64,000 nucleotides of DNA from a bacterium A37T11 (GTDB lineage Bacteria > Bacteroidota > Bacteroidia > Sphingobacteriales > Sphingobacteriaceae). The stretch lies in the NCBI GenBank assembly GCA_900109895.1, contig FOBR01000002.1:243152-307151 (forward strand). The letters run 5' to 3'. The notes beneath the pieces were generated by a model. The model ran no database searches. It was not told where the DNA came from and worked only from the letters and a program-made list of their open reading frames with translations. This document shows positions 47,564 to 57,503 of the stretch, one piece after another (position 1 is the stretch's first letter; every line of letters starts with the position of its first letter). The position numbers were made by a program, and so were the translations under genes.

Positions 47564-48069
47564 TTTTTTAGATTTATTGGTTTTTACTATCGTCCTATCG
47601 TTCTAAGAGTACAAGTATTCAGCTAATGTAGCGAATAATTTCTGATAACCAAATTGAACCGTCATGCCCTATCCTGCACGGTAATTACTTAGGTAAATAA
47701 TGTGCATTTTTAAATAATTTTAAGAAGTTGTATTTTAAAATTCAAAATATAAATTAAACCATACTTTACCTATGTATTTGTATGTTAATAATTTAATAAA
47801 ATAATGTATAACATAAGCTTAAATGCCACCAACCCAACCTTTAAAGTTATATAACAAAAAATACGTATTAAACACTTAGTATACGTATTTTTACGTAGAA
47901 TTTTTAAAAAAACCAGTAATGAAAAAATAATTGAAATAATTTTTTCATTTTTTAAATTATTTTAAAAACTTTAATACCTTAGCTGCCACAAATAGGTGTT
48001 CTAACTTTTTGTGTTTTTGTGTTTTAATGAATGGGCCCCCGTAGGGATACGCGGGCCCTTATTTTATGC
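47564..48069. other. AT-rich intergenic region between the sigma factor and the broken TonB-receptor gene
   Basis: 506 bp with no ORF of useful length. It should hold the sigma factor promoter at its left end. It contains a 12-bp inverted repeat at 47857-47892 and a GC-rich hairpin at 48033-48058 (GGGCCC arms, one mismatch), which may end transcription of the broken gene. Confidence 0.6.
47857..47892. repeat. 12-bp inverted repeat with two ATACGTAT palindromes
   Basis: AAAAATACGTAT (47857-47868) and ATACGTATTTTT (47881-47892), spacer 12 nt. Each arm itself contains the palindrome ATACGTAT, so it looks like a double operator site. Confidence 0.6.
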
Positions 48070-50155
48070 TTACCGCATCCTAATCAAACTTCCATCCCCG
48101 TGGCGGTACATGCCCATCCCCCACTTTTGGGGCATCCATATAATGCTGAAGATCGCAAAGCGGCTGTTCGTGTTGGTCTTGCTATCTACTATGCCGTTGT
48201 CAGTAACCCGGCGGTTCACAAAATTGTTCTGCTTCAGCAGGTCGTTCACACGGACACTCACTACCAGTTCCTTGCTTTTGAGCAAGTGTTTGCTCAAATC
48301 TGTATTAATGACCAGTGGATTGTTGGTGATGTTATTGTTAATACCGCTTACAAAGTTTTTGGTCAAATTTGCTCCCCATTGAAAGTCGGCCGGCAATGTA
48401 ACCCTTCCCGTCAGGCCGCTTGTCCAGGTCTGCGTTAGGTAGCGATTCTGCTCTTTGAGCGAAAAATCAGTCTTATTTAAACTGTAGCTCACATTTGCAC
48501 TAGCTTCCAGCCATTTATTCGGCGTCGCATTCAGCGACAGCCGTTGGTTGCCTGTCCAGGTCAGGCCAATGTTCTTCTGGTTATCGGTCATGGAAACGGC
48601 ATGGCTATAGCCAAGCATGCCAAATAGCTGCACATTGTATTTATTGTTTTTAAATCCCTTTCTGATCATATAATTACCGTTCAGGCCATAATCACCATTC
48701 ATATTCAAAAAGCGGGTTTCCCGCCGGATAGACTGGTACACATCTTCCAGCAATAGCTGGTTTCTCACCACTTTGTTGCGCGTCAGGTTGCCGCTGATCG
48801 TAGCCATCACACTCAGATTGTTTTTCATAGTAAACTGGTTGTACGATAAATTGGCCTGATGCCTGAAAGCCGTAGCCAGGTCCGGATTTCCGACTACCGG
48901 ATTTAGGGGGTCGGTTACATCGCGCACGGGCTGCACTTCGTCAAAACTGGGCTGCTGGGCATCTGCTGAATACATAAAAGTAAACTGTTTCCCCTCTTTC
49001 GTGATATTAAGCTGTAATTCGGGCACTACATTGAAACTGCTGCGGTTTACATGACTTTCAAGTGCAGGGTAGTTTCCCTGCATCCAGGTACCTACACCCT
49101 TTAGTCCAGCCGCAACGTTTACGGTTCCTTTTTCACTCTGATAACGATAGTTGACACTTAGCGGGCTTTGTCCATACGAATAGTCAAAAAATCGACTCAA
49201 AGAGTCTACAACCGTCTCCTGCCCCGGCACACTCAGATCTTTGGCCAACTGCGCATTGTCAGTACCGTTATAGCTATATCCGGCAGAAACATCTACAAAA
49301 TGTTGTTTGCTCACCGGATAGGTAAAGGTACTGTTCACGTCGTAACTATTGGTTTTAGTATGGTTATTGCGCGAGGTGTACTGTAAAGAATCTTTTTCCA
49401 GCTCACCGCTCTGCAGATCAAAATACTGCAAGTCATTTTTATTTTCTGAATCGGAGTTGTTACGGCCGCTGTTTAGATTCATACGTACAGAAAAATTCAT
49501 TCGGTGGGGCTGTGGCTGCTGCTGGCAGTCATCGCATCCTGATCCACACGCAGCACCCCGCTTTGCTGGGAACTGGAAATACTTGAATTTTTTGATTGAT
49601 TGTATCTAAAATTACCATTCACAGACACCCATTAAAGCGGGCCTTTTTAACCTCCTTGCCATTGAACATCACTTTTCCATCCGCATCGATCTCTACGCCC
49701 TCCATTTTCTTGATCAGCTCATCGACCTTGTCATATTTCTGTACCTGATAATCGCTGGCTGTAAACTCTACGGTGTCTGTTTTAAATACCACACCCACTT
49801 TGCCTTGTACCTGTACCTCGTCAAGAGCAACAACTTCGGCTTTTAGCGTTATCGGACTGAGCTCAAGCTTCGCCTCAGTGTTATTATAGTGGTAGCGTGT
49901 CAGTTTACGCCGGTAGCCCAGGCAACTGACCGTCACCTCAAAAACGGCCGACTCAACCGCAGAAAAAAGATAATGCCCCTTTTCATCCGTACGGGTAATC
50001 AACGAATCTTTTGCAGAAACTAACGTAACATTGGCTCCCGGTATCGGGTCGCCGACAGAATCTTTAACGATGCCACTTACCTGTCTGCGGGCGGCATCCT
50101 GGGCACGGAGCTGGTTAACAAAAAATAAAAAGGGGATCACCAGCAACCATTTCAT
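48070..50155 (-). pseudogene. TonB-receptor-like outer membrane protein, broken
   Basis: The intact 5' part (50155-49619) gives a signal peptide, a carboxypeptidase-D-like domain and the plug start ending in KVMFNGKEVKKARFNG, where intact relatives run on for hundreds of residues. The frame then stops. Another frame continues with VNGNFRYNQSKNSS and stops at about 49501. A third frame from about 49510 gives HRMNFSVRMNLNSG and the complete barrel C terminus to 48070. So there is a large internal deletion with an out-of-frame joint near 49623 and a second frameshift near 49505. Family: outer membrane beta-barrel (OMP_b-brl_3-like). Not functional. Confidence 0.85.
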
Positions 50156-50270
50156 GCTAACAACTATTCAGGAATTTCAGATATATTGTTTTATCACTCC
50201 CCAATAATAAAACATAAAAGCTTGCCAACCCATATTTTAACACAAATTAACAACAATAGTGGTGAATACA

Positions 50271-50300
50271 GTAAAAACCCCTACCGGGGCCGGTAGGGGT
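50271..50300 (-). terminator. terminator of the FN3-like gene
   Basis: On the minus strand the perfect arms 50290-50300 and 50277-50287 (ACCCCTACCGG) form a GC-rich stem followed by TTTTTAC. Confidence 0.8.
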
Positions 50301-50341
50301 AAATTGAATGTAGGTTTGTTTTTCAGGCAGTGCAGGGCGGT

Positions 50342-50998
50342 TTAGCGTGCCATCAGCGATACCGGGTCAGACCAATCGCTTACGCCGTTTCCGTTGCGGG
50401 AGCGCACGCGTGCATAATAGATGGTACCTGGGTTAAGCGGGGCCAACAAGTTGTTGCGGCTTTTGGTGGTGCTGAGTGGGTCAGGCCACACAATATTACC
50501 ATCCGTATCCTTTTGATCAGCATAACAGTACTCATACATCCAGGCCTCCAACACCGGATCAAAGCTGAATACCATTTGCCCGCTTTGCAGCCAGTCGGCT
50601 AACTTCAGGCGTTCGGGAATCGCCGGAACCTGTGATTTAACCGCGATACTGCTTGAAGGGAAACCCGAGCTCAGGATCACCGAAAGCGAACCATTAGCTA
50701 CCGTGTTTACATAAAAGGCCAATTGCTTGAGCACTGATAGCAAGGCATCCCGGCTGTCGTTCTTCAGGCTTACCTCCAGCGGGCTTCCCCGGCGGCTGGA
50801 AGCCTCCAATTTTGTGCGGTAGTCTTCAAGCGCTGTTTCAAGTACCGTCAGGGCCGGGTTAGGGTTTGTAAAATTCGTGTTGGCCGTCATCGCGGCCAGC
50901 ACTGTGCCGCCCAGATTGAGCAGGTCACTGTCTCTCATGTGTTTAAAGCCACTCCTGGCTGTTCTTGTTGGCATGTTTTTTAAGTTTTTATTTTCCAA
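50342..50998 (-). CDS. hypothetical protein with fibronectin type III-like C terminus
   Basis: 218 residues, no signal peptide. The N-terminal half (about 20-120) is helical, with repeats of Leu and charged residues. The C-terminal half (about 125-215) looks like one FN3 module (PGTIYYARVRSRNGNGVSDW is typical of its end). I know proteins of this layout from Bacteroidota but not their function. An alternative start is ATG at residue 9. Confidence 0.7.
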   Translation of the reverse strand: MENKNLKNMPTRTARSGFKHMRDSDLLNLGGTVLAAMTANTNFTNPNPALTVLETALEDYRTKLEASSRRGSPLEVSLKNDSRDALLSVLKQLAFYVNTVANGSLSVILSSGFPSSSIAVKSQVPAIPERLKLADWLQSGQMVFSFDPVLEAWMYEYCYADQKDTDGNIVWPDPLSTTKSRNNLLAPLNPGTIYYARVRSRNGNGVSDWSDPVSLMAR

Positions 50999-51250
50999 TG
51001 ATGCAAAGATGCAGCTATGGCCAGCCTGTTAAAAATTTCCGGACAAAGGCAACCAAACCCGGACAACGGTAAACAACGCTGTCCAAAAATGGCTGTTATT
51101 CGTGATCCATTCTATCTTTAAAGCTATAGAAAATGCGCTGCCAGCATTCGTATAATCCAATCATGGAATCAGCCTACCCTAACCCTGACCATGTGTTTAG
51201 CTGGCGGTACTGAAACGGAAAGTTTAAAGCCGGTCATCTAACTTCTAAAG

Positions 51251-51382
51251 CTATTCACGCGCATGCAACCACCGGCTTAGCGCAGTTCGTCCCAAAAAAC
51301 CAGCATAGTAGTACCCTATCACACTGATCCCATACCCAACGGCCAAATTGCAGTACAAAGACCAGAAAAAACCATACAGCAT
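51251..51382 (-). CDS. candidate 43-residue membrane miniprotein
   Basis: ATG 51382 to TAG 51251 gives MLYGFFWSLYCNLAVGYGIS followed by VIGYYYAGFLGRTALSRWLH and ARE. The first 30 residues are hydrophobic and aromatic, the tail is basic: a plausible one-helix membrane peptide. It starts 6 nt past a terminator, so it would need its own promoter, which I did not see. It could also be a relic of a larger membrane protein, or chance. Confidence 0.3.
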   Translation of the reverse strand: MLYGFFWSLYCNLAVGYGISVIGYYYAGFLGRTALSRWLHARE

Positions 51383-51410
51383 AAAAAAAGCGTGACCGGA
51401 GCCACGCTTT
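51383..51410 (-). terminator. terminator of the HTH gene
   Basis: On the minus strand AAAGCGTG and CACGCTTT (arms 51403-51410 and 51388-51395) with an 7-nt loop, followed by a T run (51389-51383). Confidence 0.8.
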
Positions 51411-51431
51411 CACAGAAGTACAAATACCTTC

Positions 51432-51734
51432 TTAAGGTTGAAGGTATTTATTAAAGGGCCGGTCAGCATCCTGCTTCCGACGGATTAAGTTCAGCACTTC
51501 CCCGCGATCATAATATTCACGGTTGCCAATCCGGCAAACCGGCTGCAATAGCTTTTTCCGGATCCGTGAATAGAAGGTACTGCGGCTGATGCCCAATTTT
51601 TTAATGACCCAGTATAGGTCAGCCGGTTCCGGCATTTCCACTTCTTTTGGAGCTGTGGGTGTTAAGAGCTGTTCCAGAAGCTCCGATATCCTGATGACTG
51701 TCAACAAGATCTCTTTTGAATCAATGTTTTCCAT
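51432..51734 (-). CDS. small helix-turn-helix DNA-binding protein
   Basis: 100 residues from ATG 51734 (MENIDSKEILLTVIRISELL); the upstream ATG at 51764 adds 10 residues. The C-terminal part (DLYWVIKKLGISRSTFYSRI, then NREYYDRGEVLNLIRR) is a MerR/excisionase-like HTH as in Bacteroidota helix-turn-helix domain proteins of mobile or accessory regions. Target unknown. Confidence 0.8.
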   Translation of the reverse strand: MENIDSKEILLTVIRISELLEQLLTPTAPKEVEMPEPADLYWVIKKLGISRSTFYSRIRKKLLQPVCRIGNREYYDRGEVLNLIRRKQDADRPFNKYLQP

Positions 51735-51844
51735 AAGACCACAAAAATAAGGATTGCCCATCAAGGAAAATTATGCGATTATATCATTTTCAGATTCCTA
51801 ATAGCAGCTATTCCTATCCAAATAAACGGTTTTTGACCATATAC

Positions 51845-52801
51845 CTACAGCCCGGACGATCTCATCGCTTCTGCCAATGCCCCCAGCCCATGCTTAGCAT
51901 ACAAACTAGCCAGGCTTTCCAGGGCCTTCGCCCGGATGAGGGGATCGGGTGTGAAGGCCAATACCCGGTTAGCCAACTCAGTCCCTAAACGGATGTCGAG
52001 CGGAAGGGATGCTTTGTTTCCAAATTCTTCCAGCCCGTAGTGAAACCCAGGGTCTTGTGCCAGCAGGGATTCCATGACCCGGTTAGCACGGGCAGCGTCT
52101 TCGGTAGCCAACAGGCGAAACCGGAAAAAGGCTATGCGCTGTTGATCATCGGCAAACCGGGCCAACAGACTATCCAATACGTCCATCGCCTTTGGCAACT
52201 GCTTTTGTTGCCTAAGGAAGTAACTACGCATCAATCCGGCCTGCAGGTCATGCTGCTGCTGTCGTTGTGCTACCGCATCTAAGGAGCCGTGCACCACCCT
52301 TGCCAAAGCTGTATCAAGGCCTTCTGAAAAACCCCCTTTCCAAAGCATCCTGCCGGCCTGGTCAACAATAAAGATCGAAGGAAATCCCTGCGTCCAGGGA
52401 TCCCATTTCTTCCGTACCTGCTGCCCACGCTGATCAAGCCCAATGGTGTAATCCATTTTCCCCACCATGGCATGCATCACCCCCCTTATCTTATCCCGGT
52501 AGATTTCTTCGGTCATCCGGTCGCTTGGGAAATAGCTATATATACTCACCACTTTTAGCTTTCCGGCATATTGCCGCTCCAATCCATTTAAATGCGGGAT
52601 GGCCATGCGACAAGGCAGGCAATCAGTATGGGTGAACTCCACAAGATACACCCTGCCTTTTTCCAACGTATCCATCCCCTCCCCATGCAGCCAGCGCACA
52701 CCCCGCAAATCCGGGGCTTGCATCCCCGGCTGAAAACCCCGCACCTGAGCATACCCATAGCATCCAAACAGGAGCAGACTAACCAATAAACCAAACTTCA
52801 T
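51845..52801 (-). CDS. thioredoxin-like periplasmic protein with helical C-terminal domain
   Basis: 318 residues with a signal peptide ending in YGYAQ. A TlpA/AhpC-type thioredoxin fold (about 25-165) carries the CXXC site TDCLPCRM. Residues about 175-318 are all helical (TPR-like). Third gene of the operon susC-susD-this gene, 20 nt after SusD. A redox partner of the uptake system is likely. Confidence 0.88.
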   Translation of the reverse strand: MKFGLLVSLLLFGCYGYAQVRGFQPGMQAPDLRGVRWLHGEGMDTLEKGRVYLVEFTHTDCLPCRMAIPHLNGLERQYAGKLKVVSIYSYFPSDRMTEEIYRDKIRGVMHAMVGKMDYTIGLDQRGQQVRKKWDPWTQGFPSIFIVDQAGRMLWKGGFSEGLDTALARVVHGSLDAVAQRQQQHDLQAGLMRSYFLRQQKQLPKAMDVLDSLLARFADDQQRIAFFRFRLLATEDAARANRVMESLLAQDPGFHYGLEEFGNKASLPLDIRLGTELANRVLAFTPDPLIRAKALESLASLYAKHGLGALAEAMRSSGL

Positions 52802-52821
52802 CTGTATTAATCCAAGTTAAC

Positions 52822-54231
52822 CTATTGCAAATTTGGATCAGCCAGTAATTCCTTTTCAGGGATGGGATACCACACAGCAGTGGGTTTCCATAAGGGTTTG
52901 AGCGGCGATAACACCGCGTCGGCTTTATTCCAACGCTTCAGGTCAAACCAGCGGTGACCCCATTCGTAAAAGAATTCAATAAAGCGTTCTTTTTCCACAG
53001 CCGCCATCAGTACCTCCGGATCATCGGTGGTCAAGGGTTCCAGACCGCCATGCTGTACACGGATGGCATTCAGGTCATCCCGCGCGCCACTGATGTCGTT
53101 CAGGTGCAGGCGGGCTTCGGCACGGATCAGGTATTGCTCGGCCAAGCGCAAAACCATGCTGTATTCAGTGCGGGCTTCGATGGCATCGGCCGTATTGGTG
53201 GACGTGCGAACTTTATATTTATACGGATACGTATAAACAGTTGCGCTACCCACCGGTGTAAAATGACCTACCCAGTGTTGCCCTCGTTGATCGCCGGGAT
53301 CCATGGCGGCCATTAAAGAGGGGCTTAGGCTGTAGGCCGGCGGGGTTGCCTGGGTTGGGGAAGGGATGGCCGTAAAAGCCTCTGAAGTCTCCCGGCCATT
53401 CGCCACCGCTTTCAGCTGAAAAATAGCCTCCCGGCTGGTTTTCAAAAACATCAGGTCCAAGTTACTTTCTAAGGTAAATAAACTTTCGGCCGCGATCACC
53501 GCAGACGCCTCCGCAGAGGCTTGTTCCCACTGCTTTCTATACAGATAAACCCTTGCCAGCATGGCGCGAGCTGCCCATAGAATCGGCCGAACCCGAAGAC
53601 CTTTGGTTCCAGCAAAATCTGCTGGTAATAGTTTGCTTGCCTCTATCAAATCAGCCGTTAATTGGGTATAAATATCGTCTGCTGATGATCGGGATGCCTG
53701 ATTATTCACCCGGTAATCAGTACCTGTAAGCAAGGGAATATCTCCAAATGCATTCGTTAGGTAGAAATAACAAAAAGCCCGCATAAACAGAGCCTCCCCG
53801 CGTAGTTGGTAACTTACTGTTTCAGAAACTCCCTGATTAGCGGTTAGCCCTTCAAGTATGCCGTTTGCCTCATAAATAGTCTTATAGCCACTGCTCCAGG
53901 CATTATATATAAAAGCATGCGTAGATAACAAGTTGTTCGTATACAATGCCAACGGCTCCGCAACACTCAGGTTGTACGTCAGCTCATCAGCTGAAAGCCC
54001 GCACAGCTGGGTAAAACCACCATTACCACCTCCACTGGCAAAGTGAATTAAGTTGTACACAATTTCATAATACATCCCCCTTACCGCAGCATCGGCGGCC
54101 TTATCGTCTGTAAAAACTGCCGTATTAACCAACTCGCTCTTTGGAGCATCCAGATTGATAAATTTATCGCAAGATATAGCCGTCATCAATAGGCCACATC
54201 CAATATACCACGTTGTTTTATTCATGTCCAT
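52822..54231 (-). CDS. SusD/RagB-family lipoprotein
   Basis: 469 residues, shorter than typical SusD. Lipoprotein signal ending in TAISC. RGEALFMRAFCYFYLTNAFG and RLAEQYLIRAEARLHLNDIS are SusD TPR-like signatures; the C terminus WYPIPEKELLADPNLQ is family typical. Starts 4 nt after the SusC stop. Confidence 0.93.
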   Translation of the reverse strand: MDMNKTTWYIGCGLLMTAISCDKFINLDAPKSELVNTAVFTDDKAADAAVRGMYYEIVYNLIHFASGGGNGGFTQLCGLSADELTYNLSVAEPLALYTNNLLSTHAFIYNAWSSGYKTIYEANGILEGLTANQGVSETVSYQLRGEALFMRAFCYFYLTNAFGDIPLLTGTDYRVNNQASRSSADDIYTQLTADLIEASKLLPADFAGTKGLRVRPILWAARAMLARVYLYRKQWEQASAEASAVIAAESLFTLESNLDLMFLKTSREAIFQLKAVANGRETSEAFTAIPSPTQATPPAYSLSPSLMAAMDPGDQRGQHWVGHFTPVGSATVYTYPYKYKVRTSTNTADAIEARTEYSMVLRLAEQYLIRAEARLHLNDISGARDDLNAIRVQHGGLEPLTTDDPEVLMAAVEKERFIEFFYEWGHRWFDLKRWNKADAVLSPLKPLWKPTAVWYPIPEKELLADPNLQ

Positions 54232-54235
54232 TTTA

Positions 54236-56998
54236 TTAAAAAGTAAGTTGTAAAGAGCCAGTCAGCGTACGCAGCGGAGGCAATTGGTTATAGTCGGTTT
54301 CAGGATCTAATACCGTAAAATGGCCAATTACTGCCAGGTTCTGTCCTTCCAGCCCGCAGCGCACGGACACACAACCTAAGCGATGTGCCCAAGTTGCTGG
54401 CATGTTCCAAGCCAGTGCCACATTACTTATGCGCATAAAACGTTGGGTCATGTAGGCCGCATCGCTCAAGGTGAAGTAAGTATAAGCATTAGCCCCATCA
54501 GATGAGGCAGCCATTGCCTGCTGAATAATGGTATCATCGCCAGGCTTTTGCCAACGCTTTAAAACAGCTATTGGCTGGTTCTTTTGCGTGCCCGGATAAT
54601 CAAATAATACCTGATTGCTACGTGTTCGTTGATCGTATTGGCAAAATACACTCAGCTCAAAAGCCTTAAACTGCACCGAGTTTTCCAAACCTCCAAAACG
54701 GGTAGGCGCCCTTGGTATCCAATAGAAGTCCTCACTATCGTATCCTCCATTGCCGTCCAGATCGGCCATACTATACAAGCCGGTATTTGGATCAATCCCT
54801 GTATAATGAAACAATTTGAGAATATTGGTAGGCTCACCCACACGGTAGGTGTAGTTATAGGAAGAGGCCGCTAAGCCAGGATATTTTAATAGCTTGCTGG
54901 AAGGCATGGAATAATTGGCTCTCACTGCCCATTGAAAATTAGTGTGCTGTATCAAATTAGCCCTCAGTTCCAGCTCCCATCCGCTGTTTTCCAGTACAGC
55001 AGGCAGGTTATATTGCACCGAGGTAAAGCCATTAATAGCAGCTAGCGGGTATCCTACTAATTGGTTTCCGCAACGGTTGCGGTACCAGGCAGCCGTAACG
55101 TGCAATCGATCGTGCAATGCTCCCATCTCCACAGCTCCTTCCAGCTTTTTATTACTCTCCCACCGAAAATCGGAATTTGCCAGCCGCGTGGGTAATAAAT
55201 AGGCCCCCAAATAAGAAGCTGTGCCGCTGCTTCCTTTATAAGTAGTCAGGAATCCATAGTTGGCTATTTGATCGCTACCCGTCAAGCCGTAACTACCCCT
55301 GAGTTTCCCAAAGGCAAGCCATGGCATATGTTCCTTAACCCAGGCCTCTTCTCCAAATAGCCATGTTGCTCCCACAGCTCCAAAATTGCCCCATCGATGT
55401 CCTGGTCCAAATCGGCTGCTTCCGTCACGTCGGGCAGTAAGGTTGAAAATATATCGTGCTTGATACGTGTAATTGACACGGGCGAATGCCGCCAGATAAC
55501 GATAATCTGCTTGTACATAATCTGTAGGCGAGACTGTAGAAGCCATTTTAATGTTGTCCATGAGCAAATCATTGATGAAACCAGAAGCAGTTAAGCTCGT
55601 AGTTTCCGTTAAGCTCTGCTGCAAACTCGTTCCCAGCAATGCTTGGATTTGCCCATTGCCCCATTTTTTATCAAAAGCCAATTGCGGTTCTACGATCCAA
55701 GCGGAATAGCTATTCCAAGAACGCTCTACCCGATTTATGCTTGCAGACGCGGGATTAAATGCATCAGTAGGAAACTGCGTACGCTCATTTGAACGGATTA
55801 TATTATATCCTGACGAAACGCGAAATTGCCAGTCTAACCCTATTTTATAATTGACCATCAAATTAGCATTAAGCCCCAATGATGCATTTCTGTACGTTTC
55901 TTTAAATACGGCCATAGGATTACTAAAAGTATTACCCTCCCAGTTCAGGTCACCGTTTTCCAGATAGGGTTCTGGAGTATCTGGAGGAAGTGTTAACGCT
56001 TGATCAGTTAAACTAATGGGAGGTAATGTGTTCACATCACTTTGCATACTTAAGTCCAGATTCATCGTAAAGCGATCGCTTGCTTTCCCCTGCATCAGAT
56101 TGAGGCGTGTGCTACCCCTTTGATAGGCATAATCTGCCGGGTATACACTTCCCTGCCGTTGATAACCTGCTCCCAGCAAGAATCGTAGATTTTCTGTGCC
56201 TCCGGAATAATTACCTTCCGCGCGAGTGGTATGGGCCGTTCCTCCCAACAGCAATTTTTGCCAATCAGTATAGCGCGTCGTATCCCAAACTATGAGGTCA
56301 TATGCATTACCAGAGGTTTTTGTCACGCCACTATTGGCAAACCCCTCCTCCCGTAACTGCACGTATTGCTGAGTGTTCAGCAGATCCATGAAACGGCTTA
56401 TTGTCCCCGCCCCCTGACTAAGGTTCAGTTGTAATTGTGGCTTTCCAACCATCCCTTGTTTGGTGGTGATCAAGACTACCCCATTACTTCCCCTACTGCC
56501 GTAGATAGCCGTTGCATCCGCATCTTTCAAAACTTCAACACTCACTATTTCTGCAGGGTCAAGCGTACTCAATGGATTACTACCGGTTTGTGTGGAAGTA
56601 CCGCGATTAATGGTTGTGGCAGGAAATGGGACACCGTTTATCAGGTAGAGTGGTTCATTGGCATCTGAACGCAAACTGTTGTTACCACGAATCCGGATAA
56701 TAAATCCACCACCAGGATCTCCGCTTCGTTGTTGAATGTCGACGCCCGCCATCTGCCCTTTTAAGGCTTCCAACACATTGAGCACCGGTTGTTTTTCGAT
56801 GGTCCTGGCCGTGACACGTGCTATACTACCGGTTCTCTCCCGATCTTTGACGGTATAGTATCCCGCATTTATTTGTACTTCCTCAAGTTCGGTGGTATCT
56901 CTTAAATGACTACTGGTATCCGGCTTTACCGATTGTGCCCTGGCAAAAAAATTTAGGCAAAGCAATCCCAGTATGAATAAGGTTATTTTTTTATTCAT
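54236..56998 (-). CDS. SusC/RagA-family TonB-dependent receptor without carboxypeptidase-D-like domain
   Basis: 920 residues. The signal peptide (ending ARAQS) is followed almost at once by the plug domain (about 45-200: NVLEALKGQMAGVDIQQRSG, EVLKDADATAIYGSRGSNGV), so the usual N-terminal regulatory domain is missing. The barrel ends in LTGSLQLTF, with a C-terminal aromatic residue as in outer membrane proteins. No sigma/anti-sigma pair sits next to it. A long leader precedes it (57442-56999). Confidence 0.93.
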   Translation of the reverse strand: MNKKITLFILGLLCLNFFARAQSVKPDTSSHLRDTTELEEVQINAGYYTVKDRERTGSIARVTARTIEKQPVLNVLEALKGQMAGVDIQQRSGDPGGGFIIRIRGNNSLRSDANEPLYLINGVPFPATTINRGTSTQTGSNPLSTLDPAEIVSVEVLKDADATAIYGSRGSNGVVLITTKQGMVGKPQLQLNLSQGAGTISRFMDLLNTQQYVQLREEGFANSGVTKTSGNAYDLIVWDTTRYTDWQKLLLGGTAHTTRAEGNYSGGTENLRFLLGAGYQRQGSVYPADYAYQRGSTRLNLMQGKASDRFTMNLDLSMQSDVNTLPPISLTDQALTLPPDTPEPYLENGDLNWEGNTFSNPMAVFKETYRNASLGLNANLMVNYKIGLDWQFRVSSGYNIIRSNERTQFPTDAFNPASASINRVERSWNSYSAWIVEPQLAFDKKWGNGQIQALLGTSLQQSLTETTSLTASGFINDLLMDNIKMASTVSPTDYVQADYRYLAAFARVNYTYQARYIFNLTARRDGSSRFGPGHRWGNFGAVGATWLFGEEAWVKEHMPWLAFGKLRGSYGLTGSDQIANYGFLTTYKGSSGTASYLGAYLLPTRLANSDFRWESNKKLEGAVEMGALHDRLHVTAAWYRNRCGNQLVGYPLAAINGFTSVQYNLPAVLENSGWELELRANLIQHTNFQWAVRANYSMPSSKLLKYPGLAASSYNYTYRVGEPTNILKLFHYTGIDPNTGLYSMADLDGNGGYDSEDFYWIPRAPTRFGGLENSVQFKAFELSVFCQYDQRTRSNQVLFDYPGTQKNQPIAVLKRWQKPGDDTIIQQAMAASSDGANAYTYFTLSDAAYMTQRFMRISNVALAWNMPATWAHRLGCVSVRCGLEGQNLAVIGHFTVLDPETDYNQLPPLRTLTGSLQLTF

Positions 56999-57479
56999 TT
57001 GATTTTAAATAAGTTAAAAAATTTTAAATACTATTATATCAAGATTTCAGGCCAGCCTGGGGCCAAAAATCCCATTAAGCGCGTGTCATGTCAAAAAAAA
57101 TTGCCATTTTTACCGTTTGAGTTTAACGGTATTTGGGAATACAGGTTATAAGGAGGGCTGGATGTTGCCTCCCCGTTCCCCTTAAAGTTCCCACGTTAAG
57201 ACACGGATCAACAGCAGCACCCAGCCCATTTCAAAAGACAAAGGTAGTCATTTGAATGGACTTGGGTATACGTGCTGCCTCGCTGTCTGCTCGTGGGATA
57301 GTCGGGGAAACGAGACCTTGTATACCAAATACTTTGGTTTAATATGTTGCTTGTAGTGTTATGTCATAAATTATAATTTAAAAGTTAAAACCTGGCGCGA
57401 CATCAGCTGTCGACTCTCCCTCCTATTCTTGTTTGGAGGGGATGAGACAAAGGTAATAAATATTTTAAATCATATCAAA
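56999..57479 (-). promoter_or_regulatory. promoter and long structured leader of the second SusC operon
   Basis: On the minus strand TTTG (57479-57476), 20 nt, TACCTTTG (57455-57448): full consensus. This implies a leader of about 440 nt. Hairpins in it: CCCTCC/GGAGGG (57418-57423 with 57435-57440, at the RNA 5' end), CGACA/TGTCG (57398-57412), GGGCTGG/CCAGCCC extended by weaker pairs (57155-57168 with 57214-57227), and TACCGTT/AACGGTA (57111-57131). A second TACCTTTG (57246-57239) without a -33 box could be another start. Confidence 0.6.
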
Positions 57480-57503
57480 ATTTAATTTAAAAAATTTTAT
57501 TAA

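Larger units (their letters stand above)
51001..51431. other. intergenic region with one candidate small ORF and a terminator
   Basis: 431 bp between the FN3-like gene and the HTH gene. It holds the terminator of the HTH gene (51383-51410) and a 43-codon minus-strand ORF (51251-51382). The part 51001-51250 shows nothing clear and may be the promoter region of the FN3-like gene. Confidence 0.5.

Noticed and set aside
48033..48058. GGGCCC hairpin as a strong terminator
   Set aside because: One mismatch and no T run in either direction; kept only as a note in the intergenic entry.
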